This document shows, piece after piece, positions 8,497 to 18,365 of a stretch of DNA of 64,000 nt. The notes beneath the pieces are model-generated. The model worked only from the letters and a program-made list of their open reading frames with translations, ran no database searches and was not told the DNA's origin. A program made the translations under genes and the position numbers. Every line of letters begins with the position of its first letter. Positions within the stretch are counted from its first letter, which is position 1. Source of the DNA: Hydrogenophaga sp. (lineage in GTDB: Bacteria; Pseudomonadota; Gammaproteobacteria; Burkholderiales; Burkholderiaceae_C); assembly GCF_011390835.1 (NCBI RefSeq), contig NZ_JAABRQ010000014.1:1-64000 (forward strand), read 5' to 3'.

Positions 8497-9498
8497 CTAA
8501 GGTATCAGAACCACCTTGCTGGTGGCCAGACGGCCACTGTCCAGATCGGCAAACGCCTGCGCACCTTCGTCAAGCGAGACGCTCTGCACCCAGGACAAGT
8601 CCCCAAATGCACCTTCATGCAGCAGCTTCACCGTCGCGCGCAAATCGGCTGTGGTGTAGGTGTAGGTGCCCATGAGCGTGATCTCGGCCAGGGTCAGCTT
8701 GCGCATGTCGATTTCACTGGCCCAGTCCTGCAGACCCACATGCATCAGGACGCCACCGGGCTTGACGGCTGTCAGCGCAGCGGTCCGGGTCAGCTTGCTG
8801 CCCACCGCGTCGATCACGTAGTCGAAGCCGTTCTCCTGCGGCTGGGTTTCGCGCGGATCGTAGGTTGCTACGCCAGCGTGCTTCTCGGCCGACCGGCGGC
8901 GCAGCGGGTTTACCTCGGCCAGCACCGTATCCCGACAGCCGTAGGTCTTGAGCAACAGCGCTGCCAGCATGCCGATGGCACCGCCGCCGATGATGAGGGT
9001 GCGGTTCTCTGGCAGCGGCCGCGCCATGGCCTTGAGGCTCATGTTGATCGCGTGCAGCGCAGTAGCAGCCGGTTCGGTGAGCGCGGCATACAGGGCGGGC
9101 ATGTCCTGCGGTATGTCGATCAGCGAGGCCGCCGGGATCGACATGTATTCGGCAAACGCACCTGGCCGCGTCATACCCACCATGGTGCGGCGGCTGCAGA
9201 GGTTGTTGCGGCCTTGCACACAGTAGTCGCAGGTGCCGCAGGTGATGAGGGGATTGCCTGTGACACGCAAACCCTCCTGGTAGGCGGGCGCCGCGCTCTT
9301 GACCACCGTGCCGCAGAACTCATGGCCCAGCACCAGGCCTGGCTTTCGGCGCGGATCGTGGCCATGGAACGCGTGCATGTCAGAGCCGCAGATGCCCACC
9401 GCATCGATGCGCAAGACCACTTCGCCATCGCACAGCTCAGGTTCCGGCCGATCGAGCAATTGCACTTCCAGGGGCTGGGTATAGACGAGGGCTTTCAC
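8497..9498 (-). CDS. Zinc-dependent medium-chain alcohol dehydrogenase, possible HpsP-type DHPS dehydrogenase
   Basis: The 333-residue protein is a zinc MDR enzyme of the sorbitol/threonine dehydrogenase type. Catalytic zinc ligands are seen in G-I-C-G-S-D-M-H and G-H-E-F-C-G. The structural zinc lobe has C-G-T-C-D-Y-C and a fourth Cys a few residues on. The NAD-binding loop is G-G-G-A-I-G near residue 170. The start is GTG with GGAG eight bases upstream. Lying between suyB and the TTT genes it should oxidise a hydroxyl-bearing sulfonate. In Cupriavidus pinatubonensis two extra dehydrogenases, HpsO and HpsP, interconvert DHPS enantiomers, and this gene is a candidate for one of them. That match is inference. 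The 250 bases to suyB (9499-9748) hold nothing I recognise. Confidence 0.75.
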   Translation of the reverse strand: MKALVYTQPLEVQLLDRPEPELCDGEVVLRIDAVGICGSDMHAFHGHDPRRKPGLVLGHEFCGTVVKSAAPAYQEGLRVTGNPLITCGTCDYCVQGRNNLCSRRTMVGMTRPGAFAEYMSIPAASLIDIPQDMPALYAALTEPAATALHAINMSLKAMARPLPENRTLIIGGGAIGMLAALLLKTYGCRDTVLAEVNPLRRRSAEKHAGVATYDPRETQPQENGFDYVIDAVGSKLTRTAALTAVKPGGVLMHVGLQDWASEIDMRKLTLAEITLMGTYTYTTADLRATVKLLHEGAFGDLSWVQSVSLDEGAQAFADLDSGRLATSKVVLIP

Positions 9499-9748
9499 GG
9501 GCTGATCTCCGGTTGGCGCAATGGACTTGCTGGGCAGTGTGGCCGCGATTCATCGTGATGAATTGGCCGATGAACGGTGAGCAGCGACAGCCTTGGTGCG
9601 AAACCCCCTGCGGCCTTGAAATCTCGCAAGGCCACTCGCCTGGCCGCCCGCATCAACGGACGCCTTGGCGCGATCGCCAGGGCACCGAAGAAGCGAACCG
9701 ATCCAGACTCAGGTCATCCAGGACTGCCCATCGGGCCGGCATAGGGCA

Positions 9749-10918
9749 TCAAGCGCTCTCGTAGAGGCGCGTCAATACAAATTCGCGGTGGCCCAGGGCT
9801 TCGGCCGCCGTGAGGCGTCCGTTGGCCGTTCGCAGCATCATGTCGAGCAGCAGGTCCCCGGCTCCGTCCATGTTGATTTCTCGCTGCAGCAGGCCCGAGG
9901 TATCGACGTCAACGTGCTCACCCATCGTGCGCACCGTGCGCGGGTTCGCGCACAGCTTGATCACAGGCACGATCGGATTGCCGACGATATTGCCCTGCCC
10001 GGTCGGGAAGAAGTGCACCACGTAGCCAGCAGCTGCGCACAGCGTGACCATTTCGGCTGCGGCCGAGCTTGACTGCATGAACCACAGACCCGGGCCAGAG
10101 GGCGTCTCGGCGTAGTCGAGCACACCGTCGACCATGCACTTCTTGCCGATCTTCTGGATGTTGCCCAGCGCCTTCTCTTCGATCGTCGTCAGGCCGCCGG
10201 CGATGTTGCCCTTGGTCGGCTGCGAGTCGGAAAGGTCCGACGTCTTGTGGCGATCGATCATGGCCTGATAGCGATCAAACATGTCCATGAACTTGGCTTT
10301 GACTTCCGGCGTTCTGCACCGCGCGGCCACCAGGTGCTCACCACCTGTCAGCTCACTGGTCTCGCCGAAGCACAGCGTCGTGCCCAGGTCGTACATCTTG
10401 TCAAAGGCATTGCCCACGGTGGGGTTCGCGCCGCAGCCCGAGGTGGTGTCGGACTCGCCGCACTTGGTGGACACCCACAGATCGCTGATCGGGCAAACCT
10501 CGCGCTGCTTTTCCGAAGCATCCTGAAGCAGTTCGCGGGCGGCTTTCGACGCCTTCATGATGGTGGCGTGGTCACCATTCTGCGAAATCGAGAAGCTCTG
10601 GACAGGCTTGCCGGTCTTGGCAATGCCGTCGGCCACGAGCTTGGTCCAGGCGGGTTCGATGCCGATCACGACCACGGCAGCCACGTTGGGGTTGGCGCCG
10701 GTTCCGATCAGGGTGCGGAAGTGCAGCTCAAGGTCGGCACCAAACTGCAGGCGGCCATACGGGTGAGGGATCGCCATGGTCCCCTTGATGTTGTTGGCAA
10801 CCGATTCGCAGGCGGCGTTGGAAATGTCGTCAACCGGGAGAATGATGACGTGGTTGCGCACGCCAACACGGCCGTTTTCTCGGCGGTAGCCGAGGAAGGT
10901 GGAGTCTTTGCTGATCAT
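9749..10918 (-). CDS. suyB: (R)-sulfolactate sulfo-lyase, large subunit SuyB
   Basis: The 389-residue protein belongs to the UxaA/altronate-dehydratase family C-terminal part and matches SuyB. It opens [15 protein letters not shown], the family start. Cys-rich active-site segments are visible as [10 protein letters not shown] near residue 165 and T-L-C-F-G-E-T near residue 195. SuyAB cleaves (R)-3-sulfolactate to pyruvate and sulfite (EC 4.4.1.24). The start at 10918 has AGGA six bases upstream; a second ATG two codons earlier has poor spacing. It follows suyA by 47 bases. A separate small SAF subunit beside it, rather than a fused UxaA, supports sulfo-lyase over a sugar-acid dehydratase. Confidence 0.9.
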   Translation of the reverse strand: MISKDSTFLGYRRENGRVGVRNHVIILPVDDISNAACESVANNIKGTMAIPHPYGRLQFGADLELHFRTLIGTGANPNVAAVVVIGIEPAWTKLVADGIAKTGKPVQSFSISQNGDHATIMKASKAARELLQDASEKQREVCPISDLWVSTKCGESDTTSGCGANPTVGNAFDKMYDLGTTLCFGETSELTGGEHLVAARCRTPEVKAKFMDMFDRYQAMIDRHKTSDLSDSQPTKGNIAGGLTTIEEKALGNIQKIGKKCMVDGVLDYAETPSGPGLWFMQSSSAAAEMVTLCAAAGYVVHFFPTGQGNIVGNPIVPVIKLCANPRTVRTMGEHVDVDTSGLLQREINMDGAGDLLLDMMLRTANGRLTAAEALGHREFVLTRLYESA

Positions 10919-10965
10919 CTGCATTCCTAAATGTGTTCGAGAGGGATTCGGCGCTGGGCGGGCAT

Positions 10966-11247
10966 TTACCAACGCTTGGTTTTGACGTTGTGCACGTGCA
11001 GGTGCTCGCCTGCCTTGATCGGCGCGACGACGCGACCGATGTCGACGCCGTACTTGATCACGGTGTCGTCCTTGTTGAGATCCCGCAGCGCGATCTTGTG
11101 ACCAATCGGAATTTCGCTGATGGTCGGCAGCGACACCATCTTGTCCTGCTCCATCACCCAACCAGTCAGCGTCTCGCCGCTCTTGACGCCCTCGACAACG
11201 ATCGTGCCGACCGAGTCGCCATCTTCATGCACCACGTAATGAATCAT
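10966..11247 (-). CDS. suyA: (R)-sulfolactate sulfo-lyase, small subunit SuyA
   Basis: The 93-residue protein is a stand-alone SAF-domain subunit matching SuyA. The segment [12 protein letters not shown] near residue 48 and [11 protein letters not shown] near 63 are the SAF core, and the C-terminus has H-L-H-V-H-N-V-K. SuyA and SuyB together form the desulfonating enzyme. The gene is first in the suy-adh-tct-slcC-comC-suyZ series and has a good promoter immediately upstream. The ribosome site is GAGGAA eight to ten bases before ATG. Confidence 0.9.
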   Translation of the reverse strand: MIHYVVHEDGDSVGTIVVEGVKSGETLTGWVMEQDKMVSLPTISEIPIGHKIALRDLNKDDTVIKYGVDIGRVVAPIKAGEHLHVHNVKTKRW

Positions 11248-11271
11248 CTTTGCTTCCTCATAAGTTGCCGG

Positions 11272-11318
11272 GATGATTTATTAGACACTCAGGCCCACAG
11301 TAAGTCAACTAGATGATT
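11272..11318 (-). promoter_or_regulatory. Promoter of the suyAB block with flanking direct repeats
   Basis: Reading the minus strand, TTGACT (11303-11308) and TCTAAT (11280-11285) are separated by exactly 17 bases, each one mismatch from the sigma-70 consensus. The transcript would begin about 30 bases before suyA. The heptamer AATCATC (minus strand) occurs at 11312-11318, just upstream of the -35, and again at 11272-11278, just past the -10. The two are 40 bases apart, close to four helical turns, as expected for a pair of regulator sites. The LacI operator found upstream of the TRAP block is absent here. Confidence 0.65.
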
Positions 11319-11532
11319 CATATGTTTGTAAAGGGTTTCCCAGATTTACTGGGAGTGCGCGGCCAGCTCGTCTGCGAGTACAAGCGACCTCAGCGGTCGC
11401 AGGCGAAATACCTCCTCCACAGCCCTGCCCCGTTGCCCTCAAGCGCTGCTGTGGAAATCCAGTGAAGCCGATGGGAGGGTCGGCTGGCAAGCAGCACGGG
11501 CAAGGCCCAGCGGTTGCGCGAAGGCCAGGTTT

Positions 11533-12027
11533 TCAGGCAGCCATTGCCGACGAACAGGCGCGGACCTGGATCGCGCCGGCGAGCCGATCGGCCATGGGCC
11601 GGATGCTCTACCGGGTGCAGACAAACGGCGGCGCGAGCTCCAGGGTGTCGCCCAGTGCGCGTGTGTGCAGCCCGCGGTCGAACGTGTCGGCCTGCATCGG
11701 AGCGCCATGCCGGCCAGGCTGTCCGTCAATCACCGCCAGCTCGATGCAGCCAGCCAGGCCTTGATCGCGAACACTGACCACACCGGGCAAGGTTGCAAGC
11801 TGGTGCACCGCGTCTTCAAACGGCAATGCGAGCAGCCCGGCGCCGGCAATCAGATCGTCCTACTGCAGCACATCAAGCAGAAGCAGCTCAGCGGTACAAG
11901 ACAGGATATGACCCGAACAGGAGCAGCCGAGCATCAGCTCGGCGAGGTATGGCGGACTCTGCATGCTGGCGTCGCGAATATCGCGGAGCACGATCACACC
12001 GCCCAGCGGTGACTGGCAGATGCTTCA
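11533..12027 (-). pseudogene. Remnant of a class III (omega-) aminotransferase
   Basis: One continuous minus-strand frame reads as the C-terminal third of a beta-alanine:pyruvate-type aminotransferase, but it contains stop codons at 11860-11862 (TAG) and 11608-11610 (TAG) and lacks the N-terminal two thirds including the PLP lysine. Recognisable pieces in order are P-L-G-G-V-I-V-L-R-D-I, S-G-H-x-L-S-C, F-E-D-A-V-H-Q-L, P-G-V-V-S-V-R-D-Q-G-L-A-G and A-L-G-D-T-L-E-L-A-P-P-F. Taurine:pyruvate aminotransferase is in the same fold class, so a sulfonate past is possible but unproven. It lies between suyA and the SerC-like gene. Nothing else is recognised in 11319-11532 or 12028-12072. Confidence 0.8.
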
Positions 12028-12072
12028 CCAGCCTACCCACCATCGGTTGAAACCTGACAGCAATCGACCCTC

Positions 12073-13272
12073 TTAAGGATAGGCACGTTTGGCGCGAGCA
12101 GCTTTCATAAAACCTGCCATGAATGACGCCAGTACTTCAACCTGATGCTCACTGACACCGTTGTACAAACTGGCCCGCAAGTACTTGCCCACCCCAAAAG
12201 GGGTCAGCGTTCTGAGGCCGACGATTCCTCGTTCCCAGCCCTGAATCAGGAAGTCCCGGGTGGTTTCCTCGTCGCCACCGGCAACATCAAAGGGGACGTT
12301 CATGCGGCTGCGGATCGATGGATCTGAAATAGGGGTGCCATAGAACCCCTCTGAGCTATCGATCAGGTTGTAGACCATGGCCGACTTTGCGATTGACCGG
12401 CGCTCCATTTCATGCACACCGCCTTGCGCGATCAACCATTGCAGGTAGATATTGATCACCTCCACATTGAAGGTGGCGATGGTGTTCCACAAGTTTCCCT
12501 CACGGACATTGGTGGTGTAGCAGAGCACCCCCGGGCAATGTTTGCTGGGTGTGCCCAACAAGTCCTTTCGAATCACGCACAGGGTGACCCCAGGATGTCC
12601 GAGGTTTTTGGACGCGCAGGCATACAGAACGCCGACGTTGCAGCCCACCCAGTCGATGGGTTTGGTGGAAAAGTCCGACGACGCGTCAACCACCAAGGGT
12701 GCCTTGATGCCCAGCTTGGGAAGCTGGTGCATCTCAATTCCGTTGACGGTTTCGTTGGAGCACAGATACACGTACCTGGACTCGGGATCCAAGTGGGCAA
12801 ACGATGGGTTGTGGGTGAACGTGCCATCCGGGTTTTCGGAGGACACGACGATGGGGCGGCAGTATTTCGATGCCTCGGAGAGTGCGCGTTTGGACCAGGT
12901 GCCATTGACGAGGTAGGTCGCTTTTTCATCGCCTTTGGGGCACAGGTTGAGCGGAACCGCAGCAAACTGCCCGTGCCCACCGCCGTGCATGCAAAGAATC
13001 TCGTACTGATCAGGTATCTCCATCGCCACACGGCAGCGTTGCACCACGCTGGCGAGAATGTCCAGAAATTCAGGGGATCGATGCGAGAGGTACATGGAGC
13101 ACATGCGTTCCGCGTCGAACAAGGCCTTGATGGCGGCCTCGACCTCGGCCGCAAGCGATGTGGGCCCAGGGCTGAAGTTCAGCGGCTTCACGCCGCTGGG
13201 GGGAACCAATGATCCGAGCATCACCGGATGGGTGTCGACTGGGTTCAGCTGGGTTTGATCACGGTGTGCCAT
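12073..13272 (-). CDS. Class V aminotransferase of the phosphoserine aminotransferase (SerC) family
   Basis: The protein is up to 399 residues and looks SerC-like: F-S-P-G-P-T-S near residue 33, S-H-R-S-P-E-F near 62, M-H-G-G-G-H-G-Q-F near 96, a PLP lysine in C-A-S-K-N-L-G near 218 and R-A-S-L-Y-N near 370. SerC converts phosphoserine to phosphohydroxypyruvate. Here the C-terminal phosphate-gripping G-H-R seen in ordinary SerC is replaced by a longer T-P-F-G-V-G-K-Y-L segment, and the S-S-D loop region also differs. Placed inside a sulfonate cluster, it may act on cysteate/sulfopyruvate, which resemble phosphoserine/phosphohydroxypyruvate. That is inference. The start is uncertain; MLGSLVPP at 13221 is an alternative. 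The 271 bases upstream (13273-13543) hold no recognised gene. Confidence 0.75.
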   Translation of the reverse strand: MAHRDQTQLNPVDTHPVMLGSLVPPSGVKPLNFSPGPTSLAAEVEAAIKALFDAERMCSMYLSHRSPEFLDILASVVQRCRVAMEIPDQYEILCMHGGGHGQFAAVPLNLCPKGDEKATYLVNGTWSKRALSEASKYCRPIVVSSENPDGTFTHNPSFAHLDPESRYVYLCSNETVNGIEMHQLPKLGIKAPLVVDASSDFSTKPIDWVGCNVGVLYACASKNLGHPGVTLCVIRKDLLGTPSKHCPGVLCYTTNVREGNLWNTIATFNVEVINIYLQWLIAQGGVHEMERRSIAKSAMVYNLIDSSEGFYGTPISDPSIRSRMNVPFDVAGGDEETTRDFLIQGWERGIVGLRTLTPFGVGKYLRASLYNGVSEHQVEVLASFMAGFMKAARAKRAYP

Positions 13273-13543
13273 TGGATGTGTTCAAGACAAAAGGTTGAGC
13301 GAGCGAAGTCTTTATCCCGGTAACGCAGACTTACAAGCCTCCGTTGACCAGTCACGCCCGGTCCGTGTCGGCAGGCGGGCGCTCGGCGATGCGCTCAGCC
13401 ACGGGAAACGCGCTCGGGAGCCCACCCGGAAACTTGAACCGCAGTCCAGCGTGTCGATCGGTGCCATCATCGCCGCGCTGATGCCAGCGCGGCGGTGGAC
13501 GGTACCCCGAAAGCAGCGAGACCGGGCACAGCCATGGCGTGGC

Positions 13544-14308
13544 TCATTTCGCTGTGTAGCCGCCGTCCAGCATGATGGTCTGGCCGCTCACGTAGGCAGA
13601 TGCCTCGCTGGCCAGGAAGACGGTCAGTCCATTCACATCCTGCAAAGCACCATTGCGCCCCAGGCAGGTCTGCGCAGCATGCCGAGATGCCAGCTCGCTG
13701 TTGTCGAACACGGGGGCGGTGAGTGCGGTGGGGAAAAAGCCCGGTCCGATTGCATTGCAGGTGATGCCGTGCGGGCCCCACTCAACAGCGATGGCGCGCG
13801 TGAGCTGCACGATGCCGCCCTTGCCTGCGCCGTACGGTGCGCTGTTGGGAAAAGCACGGAAACTCTGCAGGCTGGCGATGTTGATGATGCGGCCCCAGCC
13901 CCGCTGCTTCATGCCGGGTGCGAGAGCCTGGGTGAGGAAGAAGGGTGCGCTCAGGTGCAAGTGGATCTGGGTCAGCCAGCTCTCTGCTGTCACATCGGCA
14001 AAGGCTTCTCGCAGGTTCACCCCGGCGGCGTTGACCAGGATGTCCACTACGCCGAGCGCCAGCACATCAGCGGCGCCCTGCTGGGCACCTTCGGGAGTGG
14101 CAAGGTCAGCAGCAATCCATTGAGCAGCGATGCCTTCGTCCGCCAGTCGTCGGGTTGCAGCCTCGAGTTCTGCGGAGCGGCGCGACACCAAAACGACACT
14201 CGCTCCGGCCAGGCCCAAAGCGCGCGCCATCGCCTCACCGAGGCCTGAACTGCCTCCTGTGACCAGCGCACGCTTGCCGTGCAGGCCGAACAGCGTGTCG
14301 AGCTTCAT
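13544..14308 (-). CDS. SDR-family dehydrogenase, possible HpsO-type DHPS dehydrogenase
   Basis: The 254-residue protein is a classical short-chain dehydrogenase. It has V-T-G-G-S-S-G-L-G near residue 16, N-A-A-G-V-N near 92, a catalytic Ser in I-A-S-L-Q-S with Y-G-A-G-K thirteen positions on, and the D-G-G-Y-T C-terminus typical of gluconate 5-dehydrogenase-like enzymes. Its start overlaps the sulfatase stop by four bases (ATGA), so the two are co-translated. In the C. pinatubonensis pathway extra dehydrogenases interconvert DHPS enantiomers, and this is a candidate. It may instead oxidise the alcohol released by the neighbouring sulfatase. Substrate is not readable from sequence. Confidence 0.75.
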   Translation of the reverse strand: MKLDTLFGLHGKRALVTGGSSGLGEAMARALGLAGASVVLVSRRSAELEAATRRLADEGIAAQWIAADLATPEGAQQGAADVLALGVVDILVNAAGVNLREAFADVTAESWLTQIHLHLSAPFFLTQALAPGMKQRGWGRIINIASLQSFRAFPNSAPYGAGKGGIVQLTRAIAVEWGPHGITCNAIGPGFFPTALTAPVFDNSELASRHAAQTCLGRNGALQDVNGLTVFLASEASAYVSGQTIMLDGGYTAK

Positions 14309-15921
14309 GACCGTGACAACTTCCCGCTGTCAGCATTTGGCTCCAGCTGGAGATTCGCCGCGGGGTCGCGCGGGTGATCCGGTGGATACGCCGCCACAAA
14401 GGGGAACCGCTTCTTGGCCTTGGTTGCCGTGGTGTTGGGATCCACGGCACCACGCACGTACTTTCGCGCGGCATCCGCCGGCGGCTGGTAGTCCCATGAT
14501 GTCCAGCTCCCCTGCAACAACGACTCCTGGGCAAAAAGCCGGCGCTGCTGAGAATCCAGAATGGTCTTCTCGAGCCCAGGGTAATCCCAGCGCTTGAGCA
14601 CTTCGCTGTGCAAGCGGGACTCGACGTCCGCATGCCCCGGCTGGCCTGCGAGGTTGGTGCGCTCATCCGGGTCTGCCTTGAGGTCAAACAACATGGCGGG
14701 GTCGTGGCGGCAGTACACATACTTGTACCCGTCCTTGCGAAGAATGCATGCGGGCGCATAGACACCTTCGCCGAGAAACTCCATCATCACGTCGTCTCCC
14801 CGCGATGCGTCGGTTCCGTGAAGCATTCCAGCCAGACTGGTACCGCTCAGGCGATCAACCGGTGTGACAGGATTGCCTTCGGACACCAAATCGTTGAAGG
14901 TTGGCAACAGGTCCATCAGCGACACACCCCGCTCCTCAACGAGACCCCTCTTCAGACCGGGTCCCGCCGCAATCATGGGCACACGAACCGACCACTCAAA
15001 AGGCTGGAATTTGAACCAGGAGCCGCGCTCTCCAAGCATTTCACCGTGGTCGGAGACCACGAAAACGAAGGTGTTGTCGGCCGCACCAGTGCGGTCAAGC
15101 ACCTCAAGAAGGCGGCCGACCTGCGCGTCGAAATAAGAAGTCATGGCGTAGTACGCATGGCGCGCGACACGGACCTGCTCTTCCGACACGTCATGCTCAT
15201 CGGCCCTGATGGTGTAGGCGTACCGCCTGGACCATGGGTCTCGCTCTGCAATTGGAATGAAGGGCACGCTGGGCATCACGATCTTGTCGTGATCGTAGAG
15301 ATCCCAGTACTTCTTGGTCGTGATGAACGGGTTGTGCGGATGGGTGAACGACGCCCACAACAGGAACGGCCTGTCATCGTCGCTGCGCGCCTGGTCGTAG
15401 AGCCACTGCTCGGCGCGGTAGGCCACTTCCTCGTCGTAGTCGATCTGCAGATTCCTCTCACACAAGCCAGCTTCGACGATAGAGCGAAGACTCATCCGGG
15501 ACGGCGAGTAGGGCTGCTTGACCTGGGTCCAGTCAGCCGTCCATCCGAAGTCCGAGGGGTAGATGTCGGTGGTCACCCGCTCCTCGAAACCGTGCAACTG
15601 CTCAGCCCCGACGAAATGCATCTTTCCCGACAGGCAGGTTCGGTATCCCTGGCGACGCAGGTAGTGCGCCAGAGTCAGTGTCGACGAAGGCATATCCGCC
15701 GCGTTGTCGTAACACCCCACTTCCGACGACAACCGTCCTGTCAGCATGGCCGCCCGCGAAGGCGCGCAAACTGGGTTGTTGCTGTAAGCGTTCAGGAACG
15801 TCACGCCCTGCTCCGCCAGTCTGTTCATGTGGGGCGTGATCAGCGCTGACCCGCCATACATGGGCAGCACCTTTGCAGTCAGCTGATCGGCCTGAATAAC
15901 GAGAATGTTGGGACGGGACAA
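14305..15921 (-). CDS. Type I (formylglycine) sulfatase, choline-sulfatase-like
   Basis: The 538-residue protein is an alkaline-phosphatase-fold sulfatase. The start [12 protein letters not shown] carries metal ligands, and the modification signature C-A-P-S-R near residue 53 marks the Cys converted to formylglycine. [10 protein letters not shown] and S-V-R-V-P-M-I follow near residues 275-300. The C-terminal D-Y-Q-P-P and K-Y-V-R-G stretch resembles choline sulfatase (BetC). The start is TTG at 15921, with AGGAG six bases upstream. No signal peptide is seen, so it should be cytoplasmic. It is coupled to the SDR and follows a lone TctC gene. The physiological sulfate ester is unknown; choline-O-sulfate is one option, but no betaine genes are nearby. 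Confidence 0.82.
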   Translation of the reverse strand: MSRPNILVIQADQLTAKVLPMYGGSALITPHMNRLAEQGVTFLNAYSNNPVCAPSRAAMLTGRLSSEVGCYDNAADMPSSTLTLAHYLRRQGYRTCLSGKMHFVGAEQLHGFEERVTTDIYPSDFGWTADWTQVKQPYSPSRMSLRSIVEAGLCERNLQIDYDEEVAYRAEQWLYDQARSDDDRPFLLWASFTHPHNPFITTKKYWDLYDHDKIVMPSVPFIPIAERDPWSRRYAYTIRADEHDVSEEQVRVARHAYYAMTSYFDAQVGRLLEVLDRTGAADNTFVFVVSDHGEMLGERGSWFKFQPFEWSVRVPMIAAGPGLKRGLVEERGVSLMDLLPTFNDLVSEGNPVTPVDRLSGTSLAGMLHGTDASRGDDVMMEFLGEGVYAPACILRKDGYKYVYCRHDPAMLFDLKADPDERTNLAGQPGHADVESRLHSEVLKRWDYPGLEKTILDSQQRRLFAQESLLQGSWTSWDYQPPADAARKYVRGAVDPNTTATKAKKRFPFVAAYPPDHPRDPAANLQLEPNADSGKLSRS

Positions 15922-15955
15922 TGTGTGCTCCTGTGGAAGATGCAGACCCAAACGT

Positions 15956-16930
15956 TCAGTCGATTTTGATGCCTGCCGATTGAACGAAAGAGACCCAGTA
16001 CTTGTGTTCCGAGCGCACAAAATTCGAGAAGTCGGCTGACGCACTGCCCACGGCCATGTCACCCTGCGCCGCCAGCTGTCGCTTGACCTCGGGAACAGCG
16101 AGCGCCTTGCGCGCCGATGCGTTCAAGCGCTCAACCACAGCAGCGGGTGTGCCCTTCGGTGCCCACAGCCCAAACCATGTCGTGATGTCGACGCCCGACA
16201 CGCCAGCCTCCTGGAGTGTCGGCACATCGGGCAAGGCGTCGAGGCGCTTCGCTCCGGTGACAGCCAGGGCCCGCAACTTATCCGCCTTGATGAACGCCAT
16301 GACTAACTGCGGGTTGGCGATGATGTAGCCGACTTCTCCCGCGAGCATGGCGGCTCCGGCCTGAGCACCGCCTCGGTAAGGTACGTGCACCACGTCGATC
16401 TTTGTCGCAGCGCGAAAGACCTCTCCTGCGATGTGCAAGGCTGTGCCGTTGCCTGTGGATGCGTAGTTGATGGTCCCAGGTGCTGCCTTCGCCGAAGCGA
16501 TCAGCTCCGCCACACTGGTGGCTTTCAGCTGGGGTGATGCCGTCAACACCAGCGGGCTGCTGGTGAGCTGCGTGATAGGTACAAAGTCGCTCAGCGGGTC
16601 GTAGGGAAGTTTTTGATAGAGGCCTGCTGCAATGGCGTGGGTCGCAACGGATCCAAGCAAGATGGTGTAGCCATCAGGCTCTGCCCTGGCCACCACCGTG
16701 CTGCCGACCGTTCCGCCTGCACCGGCGCGGTTGTCAACGATCACCGGCTGCCCCAGGTCGATCCGCATTTGTTCAGCGATGACTCGGGCGACCGTATCGA
16801 GCGCCCCTCCGGCAGGGAAGGGCACCACGATCGTCACCAGCTTGGATGGGTATGTTTCCGCTGCTGCCCAGGAAAGTGGAAGCGCCAAGCACAAGGCGAA
16901 AAGACTTTTGCAAAAACTGCGTGTGATCAT
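15956..16930 (-). CDS. Orphan TctC/Bug-family periplasmic binding protein
   Basis: The 324-residue protein has a Sec signal peptide ending near S-W-A-A-A and the mature start Y-P-S-K-L-V-T-I-V-V-P-F-P-A-G-G, with the second loop N-R-A-G-A-G-G-T-V-G. The start chosen has GGAG eight bases upstream; a TTG two codons earlier is too close to it. No tctA or tctB is adjacent, so it is a lone Bug protein, which is common in Burkholderiales. It may borrow the TctA/TctB at 5450-7394, or act as a sensor. It lies between hpsN and the sulfatase and may bind the sulfated or sulfonated substrate. The ligand is unknown. Confidence 0.85.
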   Translation of the reverse strand: MITRSFCKSLFALCLALPLSWAAAETYPSKLVTIVVPFPAGGALDTVARVIAEQMRIDLGQPVIVDNRAGAGGTVGSTVVARAEPDGYTILLGSVATHAIAAGLYQKLPYDPLSDFVPITQLTSSPLVLTASPQLKATSVAELIASAKAAPGTINYASTGNGTALHIAGEVFRAATKIDVVHVPYRGGAQAGAAMLAGEVGYIIANPQLVMAFIKADKLRALAVTGAKRLDALPDVPTLQEAGVSGVDITTWFGLWAPKGTPAAVVERLNASARKALAVPEVKRQLAAQGDMAVGSASADFSNFVRSEHKYWVSFVQSAGIKID

Positions 16931-16993
16931 GATCAATTCTCCGGTTCGATTGTTGAAGGGACCAAGGGATTCATACTGCCTTTCTATCTGGCC

Positions 16994-18346
<1,353 letters not shown>

Positions 18347-18365
18347 TTACGCCCCGCGCGAAAAT

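Noticed and set aside
5856..8675. Very long plus-strand open frame (939 codons) opposite the TTT genes
   Set aside because: It is antisense to clear tctA and tctC genes, rich in His/Gln/Arg with no family features; such frames are expected at high GC.
9749..11247. Altronate or galactarate dehydratase
   Set aside because: The split SAF and large subunits beside slcC, comC, hpsN and a YeiH exporter match SuyAB; no uronate genes are present.
11462..12012. Plus-strand frames over the aminotransferase remnant
   Set aside because: The minus-strand frame shows class III aminotransferase sequence through its stops, while the plus frames show nothing recognisable.
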